Counted from the first letter of the stretch, positions 53,041 to 62,587 are shown. The stretch is DNA of 64,000 nucleotides from UBA7672 sp040398425 (GCA_040398425.1 JBBATZ010000002.1:62001-126000), one strand, 5' to 3'. Notes: generated from the sequence alone by a model not told the origin. Translations and numbers: made by a program.

Positions 53041-54519
53041 TCAGGGCGCTTTGGGCGTCTCGTCGCGCGCCTGCTGCTTCAGGATATCGGCGTGCATGTT
53101 CGGGTCGGCCTCCGGGTTGGAGGCGCGCAAGACCTGGATCACCGGGCGTTCGTAAAGGCGTGCAAGGCTGACGAAGGCGGCGACGATGGCGGCGCCCGAC
53201 GCGATGAACAGCGCGACCATGGCCCCTTGTCCGGGCACGTGGATGAACATCATCGCGACGATGGAGGCGCCGCTGGTCTGGCCGAGCAGGCGTGCGGTGG
53301 CCAGCATGCCGCCGGCGCCGCCACTGCGTGACTTGGGCGCAGCATTCATCATGGCGCGGTTGTTGGGCGACTGGAACATGCCAAAGCCCGCGCCGCAGAC
53401 AGCCATGCGCCAGACGATATCGACCACGCCGGCGTGTGGCGGCAGCAACGCGAGCGACAACAGTCCGATCGCGAAGATGCCGAGGCCGACGCCGCCAAGC
53501 AGTCCGGCCGGATAACGATCCGAGAGATGCCCCGAAACTGGTGCCGCGATCGCGATTGCAATCGGCCAGGGTGTGATCAGCAGACCGATGGCAACTGCAT
53601 CATATCCCATTCCGTGCAGCAGGAAGGGCAGAGATACCAACGCCAGCATCTGCGCCATGAAGGCCGCAATCGACGTTGCGATCGACAGCGCGAAAATGGG
53701 GATGCGCAACAGGTCGACCGGCAGGACCGGCGACGGCTTGCCGATTTCCCGGCGTGTCAGGATCCACGCCAGTCCCCCGCCGAGCGCCAGTTCGACGACG
53801 AACAGGCCAAAGCTCTCGCCCTGGCCCAGCGCATCGATGCTGCCGATCAACAGTCCGAAGGTCGCTGCGCTGAGGAGGGCGCTGATGATGTCGAACTTGT
53901 GCGACGAATTTTGTGTCTTCGGCAGTGACGGTGCAGCCAGCGCCAGCGCCGCAACGCCGATCGGGATGTTCACTGCAAACAGCCACGGCCATGGCGCCAC
54001 GGCAAGGATGACGCTTGCGATGGTGGGACCTGCCGCGGCCGCGAGCGCGACGACCAGCGCATTTATGCCGAGACCGCGCCCGAGCAGGCTTTGCGGATAG
54101 ATATGGCGCAACAGGGCTGGACTGACACTCATGATGCCGGCGGCGCCGATACCTTGCACGACGCGGGCAAGGGTCAGCATTTCCAGCGAGTTCGCCAGCG
54201 CGCAGGCCAGGGACGCCAGCGTAAAGATCGCAAGGCCCGGCACGTAAATGTTGCGATAACCGATGCGGTCGCCAAGAGATGACAAGGGCAGCAGGGCGAC
54301 CGTGATCGCGAGCTGGTAGCCATTGACGACCCAGATCGCGTGAGCGGGTTCGGCGTTGAGGTCTGCGGCAATGGTGGGCAGGGCGACGTTGGCGATGGCC
54401 GAATCGATCACCGCCAGCGTAATGCCGAGGGATATGCCGCCAATCGCCCAGTAACGCCTCGGAACCGGCAGACCATCGGCTTCGGTCATGGTCGTCTGGG
54501 ATGCGCGCATTCTCGTCAT
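53041..54519 (-). CDS. MFS drug exporter, DHA2 family (14 helices)
   Basis: A 492-residue protein with about 14 helices. Motif C and the first helix are typical: L-A-V-I-D-S-A-I-A-N-V-A-L-P-T-I-A and the loop L-G-D-R-I-G-Y-R. The DHA2 pattern V-V-N-G-Y-Q-L-A, R-V-V-Q-G-I-G-A-A and, in the C-half, S-P-N-N-R-A-M-M are visible. The family exports drugs and dyes using the proton gradient; the substrate is unknown. It is divergent from the dienelactone hydrolase, with 109 bases between the starts. Confidence 0.92.
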   Translation of the reverse strand: MTRMRASQTTMTEADGLPVPRRYWAIGGISLGITLAVIDSAIANVALPTIAADLNAEPAHAIWVVNGYQLAITVALLPLSSLGDRIGYRNIYVPGLAIFTLASLACALANSLEMLTLARVVQGIGAAGIMSVSPALLRHIYPQSLLGRGLGINALVVALAAAAGPTIASVILAVAPWPWLFAVNIPIGVAALALAAPSLPKTQNSSHKFDIISALLSAATFGLLIGSIDALGQGESFGLFVVELALGGGLAWILTRREIGKPSPVLPVDLLRIPIFALSIATSIAAFMAQMLALVSLPFLLHGMGYDAVAIGLLITPWPIAIAIAAPVSGHLSDRYPAGLLGGVGLGIFAIGLLSLALLPPHAGVVDIVWRMAVCGAGFGMFQSPNNRAMMNAAPKSRSGGAGGMLATARLLGQTSGASIVAMMFIHVPGQGAMVALFIASGAAIVAAFVSLARLYERPVIQVLRASNPEADPNMHADILKQQARDETPKAP

Positions 54520-54628
54520 TTGCGCCCTGCGGCCAATTTCGTCTAGGTTCGGGGTATCAATAGCGCCGCCGAATGGCGGGCAGCGTTCAGGCGCGACTCA
54601 CAGGGCGCGACTTAAGGGAGAGATATCC

Positions 54629-55510
54629 ATGTGTGACGATCATACCGAACAGGACAATGAAGAGGGCTTCTTGTCCGGCAAGCTGTCGCGTCGCGGCTTC
54701 AGTGCGATGTCGCTTGCGGCCTTGGCCGCCTGCACCACCGCACCCGAGGGCGCTGTGACCGTGGTTGAGCGCGAAGTGCAGATCACCACGCCGGACGGCG
54801 TGATCGACGCGCACTATGCAGCCCCGTCTTCGGGCAAGCACCCGGCCGTTCTCGTGTGGCCCGATATCATGGGTCTGCGTCCGGCTTTCCGCCTGATGGG
54901 CAAGCGCCTCGCGGAATCCGGCTATGCTGTCCTGACGGTGAACCCGTTCTACCGACTGGCCAAGGGCCAGGTGTTCGACGCGACGACCGAGAAATTCTCG
55001 GACGCGCCGGTTCGCCAGCGTCTCGTCGCGCTGATGGGGCCGACCGTCGGTGATCCGGAGAATACGCGGAAGGATGCCATCGCCGCGATCGGCTGGCTCG
55101 ACAAGCAGAAGGAGGTCGACACCTCCAAGGGCGTCGGCACGACGGGATACTGCATGGGCGGTCCGCTGGTCATGCGGACGCTGGCGTTCGTTCCGGACCG
55201 CGCGAAGGCCGGTGGCAGCTTCCATGGCGGCGGCCTCGCCACTGCCGCGCCGACGAGCCCGCACCTGCTGGTGCCGCAGATGAAGGCGAAGGCTGTGCTG
55301 ATCGCCGTCGCGCAGAACGACGACAAGCAGGATACGACCGTGAAGGAGAAGGTGAAGGCTGCGTTCGACGCCAAGGGAATTCCCGCCGAGGTCGAGGTCT
55401 ATGCCGCCGACCACGGCTGGTGCCCGCCCGACAGCCAGGCCTTCAACCAGGCTGAAGCAGACCGCGCCTTGGGCCGCCTTCTGGCGACGTTCCAGAGGGG
55501 TCTGGTCTGA
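54629..55510 (+). CDS. Dienelactone hydrolase with Tat/lipobox leader
   Basis: A 293-residue alpha/beta hydrolase. The catalytic Cys175 lies in G-Y-C-M-G-G, and His262 in A-D-H-G-W, with the acid probably in the A-Q-N-D-D segment; these match the dienelactone hydrolase Cys-Asp-His triad. The N-terminus (L-S-R-R-G-F-S-A-M-S-L-A-A-L-A-A-C) combines a twin-arginine motif with a lipobox-like L-A-A-C at residue 35, so the enzyme is probably exported folded. Start ATG 54629 has a gggag site; the longer upstream frame is ignored. Substrate unknown. Confidence 0.9.
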   Translation: MCDDHTEQDNEEGFLSGKLSRRGFSAMSLAALAACTTAPEGAVTVVEREVQITTPDGVIDAHYAAPSSGKHPAVLVWPDIMGLRPAFRLMGKRLAESGYAVLTVNPFYRLAKGQVFDATTEKFSDAPVRQRLVALMGPTVGDPENTRKDAIAAIGWLDKQKEVDTSKGVGTTGYCMGGPLVMRTLAFVPDRAKAGGSFHGGGLATAAPTSPHLLVPQMKAKAVLIAVAQNDDKQDTTVKEKVKAAFDAKGIPAEVEVYAADHGWCPPDSQAFNQAEADRALGRLLATFQRGLV

Positions 55511-55539
55511 TCGACCTGATCAGCTGAGTGAGCAGGAAG

Positions 55540-55567
55540 CGCGGCCCGTTCATCGGGCCGCGTTTTT
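55540..55567 (+). terminator. Intrinsic terminator after dienelactone hydrolase
   Basis: A nine-pair stem (cgcggcccg at 55540-55548 with cgggccgcg at 55554-55562, loop ttcat) is followed by five T. It extends into the 3' end of the convergent oxygenase gene, whose stop codon lies in the loop. Confidence 0.85.
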
Positions 55568-56410
55568 CACGAAGTCTTCGAGGTAGTCGTCCTCGATCGG
55601 ATCGGGCGCACCGGAAAACCAGGCGCCGCGAATGTGGCGGCGGATCGCTCCCGTCGAGGTAGCCGACGCCGCGGAATGCCAGAGATAGGCATCGTGGAAC
55701 AGGACGTCTCCAGCGTCGCAGTAGATTGCAACTTCGCCCGGCACTTTTTCGAAACCCAGCGGCATGGCGAAGGGAGGTTCGAGACGTGTGTGGCCGCCGG
55801 TTGCCTTGGCGCCTTCGGGGACGGCTGCGTTATTGGCGTTCTTGTAGGGGGCTGGGGTCGCCCAGCGATGGCTGCCGGGAACGACGCGCAGGAAGCCGTT
55901 GGCCGGGCTGGTGGCGTCGATATGGATTGTGAAGGCGGCGGACGGCCAGACATCGAGCTGCGGCCCGCTCTGCCAGTCCGAATGCCAGCCGATGCGTTTG
56001 TAGCCTGAACCGAGATCGGCGCGGGCGTCCTGGTAGACGACGCCGAAGCGGGAATGCTCGCGCAGGTGACCGCCGGAGATCCAGAGGTTCATCAGCGAGA
56101 CGATGGCCGGATGCTGGACGGCGGCGCGTGTCTGCGGCGCGATCTGCGTGATGTATTGCACGTAGTTTGCGAAGCGGCCGCCGGCGGCATCGTCGGTGAG
56201 GATCGAATTGCCGTGCTTCTCAGCCAATTCGCCATTGGCGACGCGCGTCTGCGCCGTTGCGCATTCGTCCAGCATCGCCGCCATCGCGGCATCGCCGTAG
56301 AGGCCCCGCAGGATGACGAAGCCGTGGGTCTGGAAAAACAGGTCAAGTTCGTCCAGCGCGTCCGCGCGATAGACGCCGAATTCCGGATCGATGCTGACCA
56401 TGCCTCTCAT
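55550..56410 (-). CDS. Phytanoyl-CoA dioxygenase-family (PhyH) protein
   Basis: A protein of about 286 residues with the PhyH fold. It starts with a domain containing F-F-Q-T-H-G-F-V-I-L-R-G-L. The Fe(II) ligands are visible as W-H-S-D near residue 140 (His, Asp) and a later His in L-W-H-S-A-A-S near residue 245; V-V-P-G-S-H-R-W matches the family strand. It uses 2-oxoglutarate and O2 to hydroxylate an unknown substrate. The start is ATG 56410 or 56401; neither has a strong ribosome site. Confidence 0.85.
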   Translation of the reverse strand: MRGMVSIDPEFGVYRADALDELDLFFQTHGFVILRGLYGDAAMAAMLDECATAQTRVANGELAEKHGNSILTDDAAGGRFANYVQYITQIAPQTRAAVQHPAIVSLMNLWISGGHLREHSRFGVVYQDARADLGSGYKRIGWHSDWQSGPQLDVWPSAAFTIHIDATSPANGFLRVVPGSHRWATPAPYKNANNAAVPEGAKATGGHTRLEPPFAMPLGFEKVPGEVAIYCDAGDVLFHDAYLWHSAASATSTGAIRRHIRGAWFSGAPDPIEDDYLEDFVKNAAR

Positions 56411-56601
56411 GGTTCTTGGGCAGCATGTTTGTCGCGTGCTGGCAAGTCGTGACGTTGCAGCAAGCAGTGGCCACACGCGGGCGATTGCGTCGCAGGCATT
56501 GGCCGCGTCGGGCGCCCGCGACAGCGCTGGCAGGTGTGATATGGCCGTGAAGGGGGCTGGCAGGCTTGCCGGCTATGGACTGCTATCGGCATGAGATCGG
56601 T

Positions 56602-57882
56602 ATGACGTTCACACTCGACAACCTGCGTAGCCTGATTGGCGTCGCCTTCGTGTTCGGACTGGCGTGGGCCATCTCCACGAACCGGAAGCAGTTTCCCTGG
56701 CGCATTGCGGCGGTCGCTCTGGTGATGGAGATCGTACTGGCGACGTCCATGCTGGTCGTGCCGCCGCTGCGGGCAGGGCTTGGCGCAGTGTCGGCGGGGC
56801 TCGAAGGGCTGCAGGCGGCGACGCTGGAAGGCTCGCGGTTCGTGTTCGGGTATCTGGCCGGAGGGGCTGCGCCGTTCGACGTGACGCAGCCGCAGAATTC
56901 GACAGTGTTGGCGTTTGGTATCCTCCCGCTGATCATCGTGGTGTCGGCCCTGTCGGCACTGCTGTGGAAATGGGGCGTGCTGGAGTGGATGTGCCGCGGA
57001 CTTGGGTTCGTCCTGCGCAAGACTATGGGGATCAGCGGCGCGCTGGGCCTTGCGACCGGCGCGAACATCTTTCTCGGCATGGTCGAGGCGCCACTGGTCG
57101 TGCGGCCATACCTGCAGCGCATGTCGCGCGCTGACCTGTTCGTGATCATGACAACCGGCATGGCGACAATCGCGGGCACGGTGATGGCCTTGTATGCATC
57201 GTTCCTGAGCGGGACGTCGCCGGATGCTGCGGGGCATATCCTGGTCGCCTCCTTCATGGCAGCGCCGGGGTCGATTGCGATTGCGCGGGTGATGATGCCT
57301 GCAGCTGGGGAGGAAGTTTCCGCCGAGGTCGAGAAGGGGCCGAAGCTGTATCGATCGTCGGTGGATGCGTTCGCGCGGGGAATTCAGGACGGCGTCAACA
57401 TGCTGATCGCGGTCGTCGCGATGTTGCTTGGGGCGGTGGCGTTCGTGGCGCTGGTCAACATGATACTGGCGGGGCTGCTGCCGGAGTTCGGTGGGAGTGA
57501 GATCACGATCGGGCGGATATTCGGATGGATATTCGCACCGCTGATGTGGATGCTGGGCATTCCCTGGAATGACGCCTTGCCGGCTGGCGAGTTGATGGGG
57601 ACCAAGACGGCGCTGAACGAGTTGCTGGCCTATCTCCAGATGTCGCAGATGAGCGCCGAGGCGATTGAGCCGCGTACGCGGTTGATGATGATCTACGCGC
57701 TGTGCGGGTTTGCGAATTTTGCTTCCGTTGCGATCATGATCGGCGGGTTATCTGCGATGTGTCCGGACCGACGCGATGATTTTGCCGATCTCGGGTTGCG
57801 CAGTCTCGTTGCAGGGACGCTGACCAACATGCTGGGTGCTGCGTTGATCGGCATGGCCCCGATGGCGATGCTGGCGCTCTGA
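56602..57882 (+). CDS. Concentrative nucleoside transporter (CNT/NupC family)
   Basis: A 426-residue membrane protein of about ten helices. Recognised motifs are the N-terminal gate-related segment, G-L-A-T-G-A-N-I-F-L-G-M-V-E-A-P-L-V-V-R-P-Y near residue 150 (re-entrant hairpin HP1 and helix 4) and the C-terminal A-L-C-G-F-A-N-F-A-S-V-A-I-M-I-G-G with the CNT Asn and Ser. It imports nucleosides with H+ or Na+. ATG 56602 was chosen over 56566; it has no obvious strong ribosome site. Its stop abuts the convergent DUF1801 gene. Confidence 0.92.
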   Translation: MTFTLDNLRSLIGVAFVFGLAWAISTNRKQFPWRIAAVALVMEIVLATSMLVVPPLRAGLGAVSAGLEGLQAATLEGSRFVFGYLAGGAAPFDVTQPQNSTVLAFGILPLIIVVSALSALLWKWGVLEWMCRGLGFVLRKTMGISGALGLATGANIFLGMVEAPLVVRPYLQRMSRADLFVIMTTGMATIAGTVMALYASFLSGTSPDAAGHILVASFMAAPGSIAIARVMMPAAGEEVSAEVEKGPKLYRSSVDAFARGIQDGVNMLIAVVAMLLGAVAFVALVNMILAGLLPEFGGSEITIGRIFGWIFAPLMWMLGIPWNDALPAGELMGTKTALNELLAYLQMSQMSAEAIEPRTRLMMIYALCGFANFASVAIMIGGLSAMCPDRRDDFADLGLRSLVAGTLTNMLGAALIGMAPMAMLAL

Positions 57883-58299
57883 TCATTTCTTCTTGCGGGC
57901 AGGCCTGGGCTTCTCCTTTTTCGCGGCGGCGCGTTCGGACGCGATTTCCAGATTCTGCGCGATGCGCGCCTTGACGATCTTCTTCACGAGCGCGGCGGGG
58001 ATCGGTTTGTCCGGCTGGAACTGCATCGTGCCGGTAGATGTGATGAAAGGCGCGGCTTCGGGGAGGGTCTTCAGCAGGGTGGAACTCATCGGAAAAAAGC
58101 TGAGATGCTTCTTGAAGGCGCAGAAGGCGACGAGATGGCCGTGCAGCTTGAAGGCGGGCATGCCGTAGGAGATGATTTCCTCGGCCCCGGGGGCAGCCGC
58201 GTGGATCTGGGCACGGAGTTTTTCCAGCGCAGCGCGGGGCTCTGGGGCGAGGCGGGTCAGCCAGGCGTCGACGTCCTTGGCGAGGCGCGCGTTCTTCAT
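57883..58299 (-). CDS. DUF1801/YdhG-type protein
   Basis: A 138-residue protein of the YdhG/DUF1801 family: A-L-E-K-L-R-A-Q-I-H-A-A-A-P-G-A-E-E-I-I-S-Y-G-M-P-A-F-K near the start, then L-V-A-F-C-A-F-K-K-H-L-S-F-F-P-M-S. The C-terminus is a Lys/Arg-rich tail (A-A-K-K-E-K-P-R-P-A-R-K-K-K) that may bind nucleic acid. The family resembles frataxin-like CyaY folds and YdhG iron chaperones, but no function is proven. Confidence 0.88.
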   Translation of the reverse strand: MKNARLAKDVDAWLTRLAPEPRAALEKLRAQIHAAAPGAEEIISYGMPAFKLHGHLVAFCAFKKHLSFFPMSSTLLKTLPEAAPFITSTGTMQFQPDKPIPAALVKKIVKARIAQNLEIASERAAAKKEKPRPARKKK

Positions 58300-58372
58300 G
58301 TCAGAAATCCTGCATGAATTTGTGAGGACTTGAAGCCCTTGAGCAGGCCGCGCTCTGAGGCCAAGCTGGGGC

Positions 58373-59356
58373 ATGGCCACCAAGCATCTCCCCGTCATCA
58401 ATGTTGCGCCAATGTTTGGCGATGACGAGGTTGCGCGCCGTACAGTAGCCGAACAGATCGGCGCGGCATGTCGCGATCTGGGGTTCTTCTATGCCAGCGG
58501 GCACGCGATCCCGGAGCGGACCCTGTCGTCGTTGAACGCGGCAAGCCATGCGTTCTTTGCTTTGCCTGAAGACGAAAAGCTTACGATCGCGATGACGAGG
58601 GGCGGACCGGCGTGGCGCGGGTTCTTTCCGGTCGGTGGCGAGCTGACGTCCGGCAGGCCGGACGTAAAGGAGGGGATTTATTTCGGCCAGGAATTGCCGG
58701 CGTCCGATCCGCGCGTGGTGGCGGGATTGCCGCTTCATGGCGCCAATCTGTTTCCCGATCGGCCTGTGGAGCTGAAGCCGGCTGTCACGGATTTCATGCG
58801 TCAGGCGGAGGCGTCGGCGCATGCGATCATGGAGGGCGTTGCGCTGAGCCTTGGGCTTGGTGCGCAGTATTTCCGACGCACTTACACGACGCAACCGACC
58901 ATGCTGTTCCGCATCTTTCACTATCCGGCATCGGATGCGGCGAGTGGCTGGGGTGTGGGCGAGCATACGGATTATGGTCTGCTGACGCTGCTGGCCCAGG
59001 ATGACATTGGCGGGTTGCAAGTGCGCACAGCGGGCGGATGGATCGAGGCGCCGCCGATCCCGGGCACGGTGGTGTGCAATATCGGCGACATGCTCGATCG
59101 GCTGACGGGCGGCGTCTATCGCTCGACGCCACATCGCGTGCTGAATGCGAGCGGCCGCTCGCGGCTGTCGTTTCCTTTCTTCTTCGATCCTGGCTTCCAT
59201 GCGCGCATCGTTCCGTTGCCCGGCTTTGTTGTGAGCGATGACAGCGACCGGCGCTGGGACAAGTCCAACCTGCATGCGTTCAGCGGGACGTATGGCGACT
59301 ACCTGCTGGGCAAGGTGTCGAAGGTTTTTCCCGAGCTGGCGCGCAAGGTGGTGTGA
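58373..59356 (+). CDS. 2-Oxoglutarate/Fe(II) oxygenase, isopenicillin-N-synthase family
   Basis: A 327-residue oxygenase. The N-terminal DIOX_N domain has A-C-R-D-L-G-F-F-Y-A-S-G-H. The metal ligands are His/Asp in G-E-H-T-D-Y-G and the distal His in S-T-P-H-R-V-L-N, followed by the 2-oxoglutarate-binding R-x-S as R-S-R-L-S. Family members hydroxylate or desaturate secondary metabolites, hormones or polyamines; the substrate is unknown. A second oxygenase of a different subfamily lies 2 kb upstream, and the two need not be related. Confidence 0.92.
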   Translation: MATKHLPVINVAPMFGDDEVARRTVAEQIGAACRDLGFFYASGHAIPERTLSSLNAASHAFFALPEDEKLTIAMTRGGPAWRGFFPVGGELTSGRPDVKEGIYFGQELPASDPRVVAGLPLHGANLFPDRPVELKPAVTDFMRQAEASAHAIMEGVALSLGLGAQYFRRTYTTQPTMLFRIFHYPASDAASGWGVGEHTDYGLLTLLAQDDIGGLQVRTAGGWIEAPPIPGTVVCNIGDMLDRLTGGVYRSTPHRVLNASGRSRLSFPFFFDPGFHARIVPLPGFVVSDDSDRRWDKSNLHAFSGTYGDYLLGKVSKVFPELARKVV

Positions 59357-60095
59357 GCCCGCATTCGGACCGGGTGGAGCCGTCCGGGATGCTGTCGTGT
59401 TGGGTCTCCGTAACAGGTGGAGGGCCCGGGGACGCGGGATGCCCCGCGTGGCCTGGCTGCACCGATTGCTCGGAACTAACGGTGGACAAAGGAAAGCGCG
59501 GATCCTGCGTCCCCATGCAGATGTTATCCGGCCGCGGGGGCACGACGGGGTGTTTCAACCGCCCGGGCCTTATTGTCGCCGCCGGCGTGCAGGTCGCGGA
59601 TGTTATGCCGCAATCCCCGGATCACTCCCGCACTTCGCCGTTGGGCTGCACGCTCGGGCTTTCACGCTCATCTGCGTCCGATCCCGCGCCGTTGAACAGT
59701 GATCAGCTGCCCTCCTGCGAGATGGATGCATGCAGTATCGCACGGGGCGGCGGGTGTAGGATCGAGACAACGGCGGTTGTGTCTGTAACCCGGCGCAATG
59801 CGTTGAGATTGTTCGCATCAGCTTTCAAAACGCGTTCGCAAAACCGGCCGATTCTGGCGGATGAGCATATGACGGGATTGCGCCCAAAGTGATCGTTCGA
59901 CAGTGCGGCCCTGAATGGCCGGAAATCGCCGGCCGGGTGTTGCCAGTCGAGGCAGCGCAACACAGTCGCGGTTCAAGAGGGTGACCGTTCGCTTCGCGTC
60001 GCGATGATTGAGCGACGCGACCTTGTTCAACAGGCTCGCGGCGTTGCCGCGACTGGCAGGCAGGGGCCTCGCGGTCCAGAGATCGGGCGCTCCAC
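59357..60095. other. Long gene-free gap with several dyads
   Basis: These 739 bases form the longest stretch without a supported gene. Open frames exist on both strands but lack a ribosome site plus a recognisable family. Inverted repeats are visible: ccggaaatcgccgg-type sequence near 59919-59936 and cgtcgc/gcgacg around 59998-60018. There is no rRNA, tRNA or tmRNA signature that I can recognise. It may contain a small RNA or decayed DNA. Confidence 0.45.
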
Positions 60096-61532
60096 TTACT
60101 TCCTGTCTGGCGCTGTGATGGGGCGGGCGTCTTCCCAGCGATAGGGCATGGTGTCGGGGTTCACGTAGACTTCGGTGGTGAACTTGAACGGGTACTTCGT
60201 GCTGCTCGGATAGGTGAGTTCGACGAAGTAGGCCGTGAAGCCGGTCGCGGGTTTGTCGACCTTGCCGACATAGGTGCCGTCAGCGGCGGGTTGGAGCGGC
60301 GTTGAGGTGAAGGCCTTGTCGCCGAGCGTCTGGACGCGGAAGTCACGGGCCTTGGGGTTCGTGCCTTGCCACAGAAGAACCTTTGACGGTTTTTGCGCGC
60401 CGGGATTCACGACGAGAGCGCCGTCATCGCGCACGGTCCATGCGTATTCCGGAATGGGCGTGTTGTGGATCAGGCTGCCATACCAGGCGGTCATGCTTTC
60501 ATTGAGGTCGGTGCCGGCGGTGGAGTGGCGCGAGTTGGGCAGCATGCGCAGTTGCTTAGCGCCGGGGAGAAGGTAGTAGGAAAACTTCGTATTGTCGGGC
60601 GGGAAGTATTCATCTCCCACGGCGTTGACGATGAATTTTGGCATCTTCATCGCCGGACGGCCGCGATAGTTGAGCGGATCCTCGATCGTGTTCACGGCTT
60701 TCATTTTCAGACCGGTCTGGTCGGGGATGAGGCCGGCTTTCACATAGTCGCCGAGGGCGGGCGAGAAATAGCCCATCGCTTCCCAGTGGTGGCGCGTGGT
60801 GGCGTCGACATCCAGCACGTTGATGACAATCGGGATCATGCCGATGACGCGCGTATCGAGCAGGCCGACGAGCCATGAGGTCCAGGCGCGTTTCGAGCCG
60901 CCGGACACGACGAAGCCGTCGATGGGAAGCTTGCCGCCTGCGTCGCTGGCGAGGAATTGCTGGATGGCGGTCATCGCGGCTGTGCCGCTCTTCACCATGG
61001 GCAGGCGTGCGAGGGCGATGGGGTTCTTGTTGGGGTCGTAGCTGGCCTGCAAGTAGGCGATCATGTCGTCTTCGCTGCGCGCGGCGTCTGGCGTCGCGGC
61101 GAACCGGATCGGCTGGTTGGGGACGTTGCTGAGCGTGGCGATCACCGAGCCGGTGTCAATGGCCATGGCGGCAAAGCGGGCGGAGGAGTCTGTCGGCGCG
61201 GCCGAGGTGTTGGAGCCGCCGTCGATGTAGAGGAAGGCCTTCTTCGCCGTCACGGTGTTGGGGACGGTGATGGTGAGCCAGTGTTTCCAGACCGGGCGGT
61301 CTGAGTCAGCTGCTGTCATCCAGGTCTGCGAGGTCAGTTCGAGGACGGCGCCGTGATAGCCCGCGCCAGTGAATGTCTTTTCGACTTTCCACGCGAAGGT
61401 GGGGTCCGGCTTCGCGACATAGGCGTCGAGGACGTTGGGCGGGTTGGGGCCGATCTCGGCTTGCTGCGTGGTCGCGCAGGAGGTCGCCGCGCCGAAGGCG
61501 AGGATGAGTGCGAGTGTCCGGATGAAGCGCAT
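60096..61532 (-). CDS. PhoPQ-activated-type (PqaA-like) lipoprotein
   Basis: A 478-residue protein with a signal ending in a possible lipobox (A-A-T-S-C). The mature chain matches PhoPQ-activated pathogenicity-related proteins: W-K-H-W-L-T-I-T-V-P, F-L-Y-I-D-G-G-S-N-T, G-F-V-V-S-G-G-S-K-R-A-W-T-S-W-L near residue 205 (serine-hydrolase-like elbow G-x-S-x-x) and V-G-D-E-Y-F-P-P-D-N. The core is an alpha/beta hydrolase with a C-terminal beta domain. Activity is unknown; the name comes from regulation in Salmonella and implies no virulence role here. Confidence 0.87.
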   Translation of the reverse strand: MRFIRTLALILAFGAATSCATTQQAEIGPNPPNVLDAYVAKPDPTFAWKVEKTFTGAGYHGAVLELTSQTWMTAADSDRPVWKHWLTITVPNTVTAKKAFLYIDGGSNTSAAPTDSSARFAAMAIDTGSVIATLSNVPNQPIRFAATPDAARSEDDMIAYLQASYDPNKNPIALARLPMVKSGTAAMTAIQQFLASDAGGKLPIDGFVVSGGSKRAWTSWLVGLLDTRVIGMIPIVINVLDVDATTRHHWEAMGYFSPALGDYVKAGLIPDQTGLKMKAVNTIEDPLNYRGRPAMKMPKFIVNAVGDEYFPPDNTKFSYYLLPGAKQLRMLPNSRHSTAGTDLNESMTAWYGSLIHNTPIPEYAWTVRDDGALVVNPGAQKPSKVLLWQGTNPKARDFRVQTLGDKAFTSTPLQPAADGTYVGKVDKPATGFTAYFVELTYPSSTKYPFKFTTEVYVNPDTMPYRWEDARPITAPDRK

Positions 61533-61657
61533 GTGTCTCTCCCGCGGCCTGTGGTCGGCCTTGAGAGGAGTGGAGCGCGGGTTGAGTGTGGATGCAAGGG
61601 TGGTGGCGACTTGCCGCTTGCGCGGCAACTGCCGGGCGGGAGCCCGGCGATCCCGAG

Positions 61658-62587
61658 TCAAACCCCGATCACCTCGCCAGCCTGTGCTTCGCTTTTGAGC
61701 CAGGCCATGAACGTGCGGGCGAGTTTCGAGGGCGTGCGCCATTTGGGGTAGACGATCCAGTAGGCGAAGTCGCTGTCGCTGGCGCCGTCAGCGAACGGGG
61801 CTACGAGCCGGCCGCGTTCGAGGTCGCCCGAAGCGATGGCGAACTTGGCGAGCGCAATGCCGCGACCTGCGGCGGCGGCCTCGACCACGAGCGAGGACTG
61901 CGTGAAGCGTGGGCCACGCGTGCCGTCGACATTGGTGACGCCGCGGGCCTTGAGCCAGCTGGTCCAGTCGGGGCGCGAGGCGTCGTTCTCGGGGCTTTCG
62001 TCGTGGAGGAGGACGTGGCCGGCGAGATCCCTGGGGGCGAGCAGGGGGTTCGGGCCCTTCAGCAGTTCGGGCGAGCAGACCGGCAGGATTGATTCCGACA
62101 TGATCTTTTCGGCGCGCAGCCCTTCGTAGAGGCCTTTGCCATAGCGCAGCGCGAGGTCGATGTCGGACGAGTTGAAATCCGTGATGGCGACGTCGGCGGA
62201 GACCCAGACCTCGGCTTCGGGGTTCTGTTCCTGGAAACGCTCGAGCCGTGGGGCCAGCCATTTGGCGGCGAAGGAGGGGGCGGAGGAGATCATCAGCCGG
62301 TCGCGGCGGGCGGGCGCGCGCATGTGGTGGACGGCTTCCGACATCATCTCGAAGGCTGAGGTGAGCAGGGGGAGCGCGGCCTGGCCTGCGTCGGTCAGCA
62401 GGACGGACCGGCCGGTACGGCGGAAAAGAGGGGCGCCGGCGAACTCCTCGAGCTGGCGAATCTGCTGCGAGATCGCACCCGGTGTGACGTTCAGTTCCTC
62501 AGCGGCACGGGTGAAGGAGAGGAGGCGGGCGGCGGACTCGAACGCGCGCAGGGCGTTGAGAGCGGGGAGGCGATCTTCCTGGGCCAT
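61658..62587 (-). CDS. LysR-family regulator (GcvA-like)
   Basis: A 309-residue regulator from ATG 62587. The N-terminal helix-turn-helix reads L-N-A-L-R-A-F-E-S-A-A-R-L-L-S-F-T-R-A-A-E-E-L-N-V-T-P-G-A-I-S-Q-Q-I-R-Q-L-E, the GcvA subgroup form (P-A-L-N-A-L-R-A-F-E). The effector domain shows I-S-S-A-P-S-F-A-A-K-W-L-A-P-R-L and D-I-D-L-A-L-R-Y-G-K-G. Its upstream gap faces cobA, so it could control either cobA or the lipoprotein behind it; no operator consensus is certain. Confidence 0.93.
   Translation of the reverse strand: MAQEDRLPALNALRAFESAARLLSFTRAAEELNVTPGAISQQIRQLEEFAGAPLFRRTGRSVLLTDAGQAALPLLTSAFEMMSEAVHHMRAPARRDRLMISSAPSFAAKWLAPRLERFQEQNPEAEVWVSADVAITDFNSSDIDLALRYGKGLYEGLRAEKIMSESILPVCSPELLKGPNPLLAPRDLAGHVLLHDESPENDASRPDWTSWLKARGVTNVDGTRGPRFTQSSLVVEAAAAGRGIALAKFAIASGDLERGRLVAPFADGASDSDFAYWIVYPKWRTPSKLARTFMAWLKSEAQAGEVIGV

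Noticed and set aside
59353..59892. 179-codon frame after the IPNS-like oxygenase
   Set aside because: Composition is unlike a folded protein, the start overlaps the oxygenase stop without a ribosome site, and no family is recognised.
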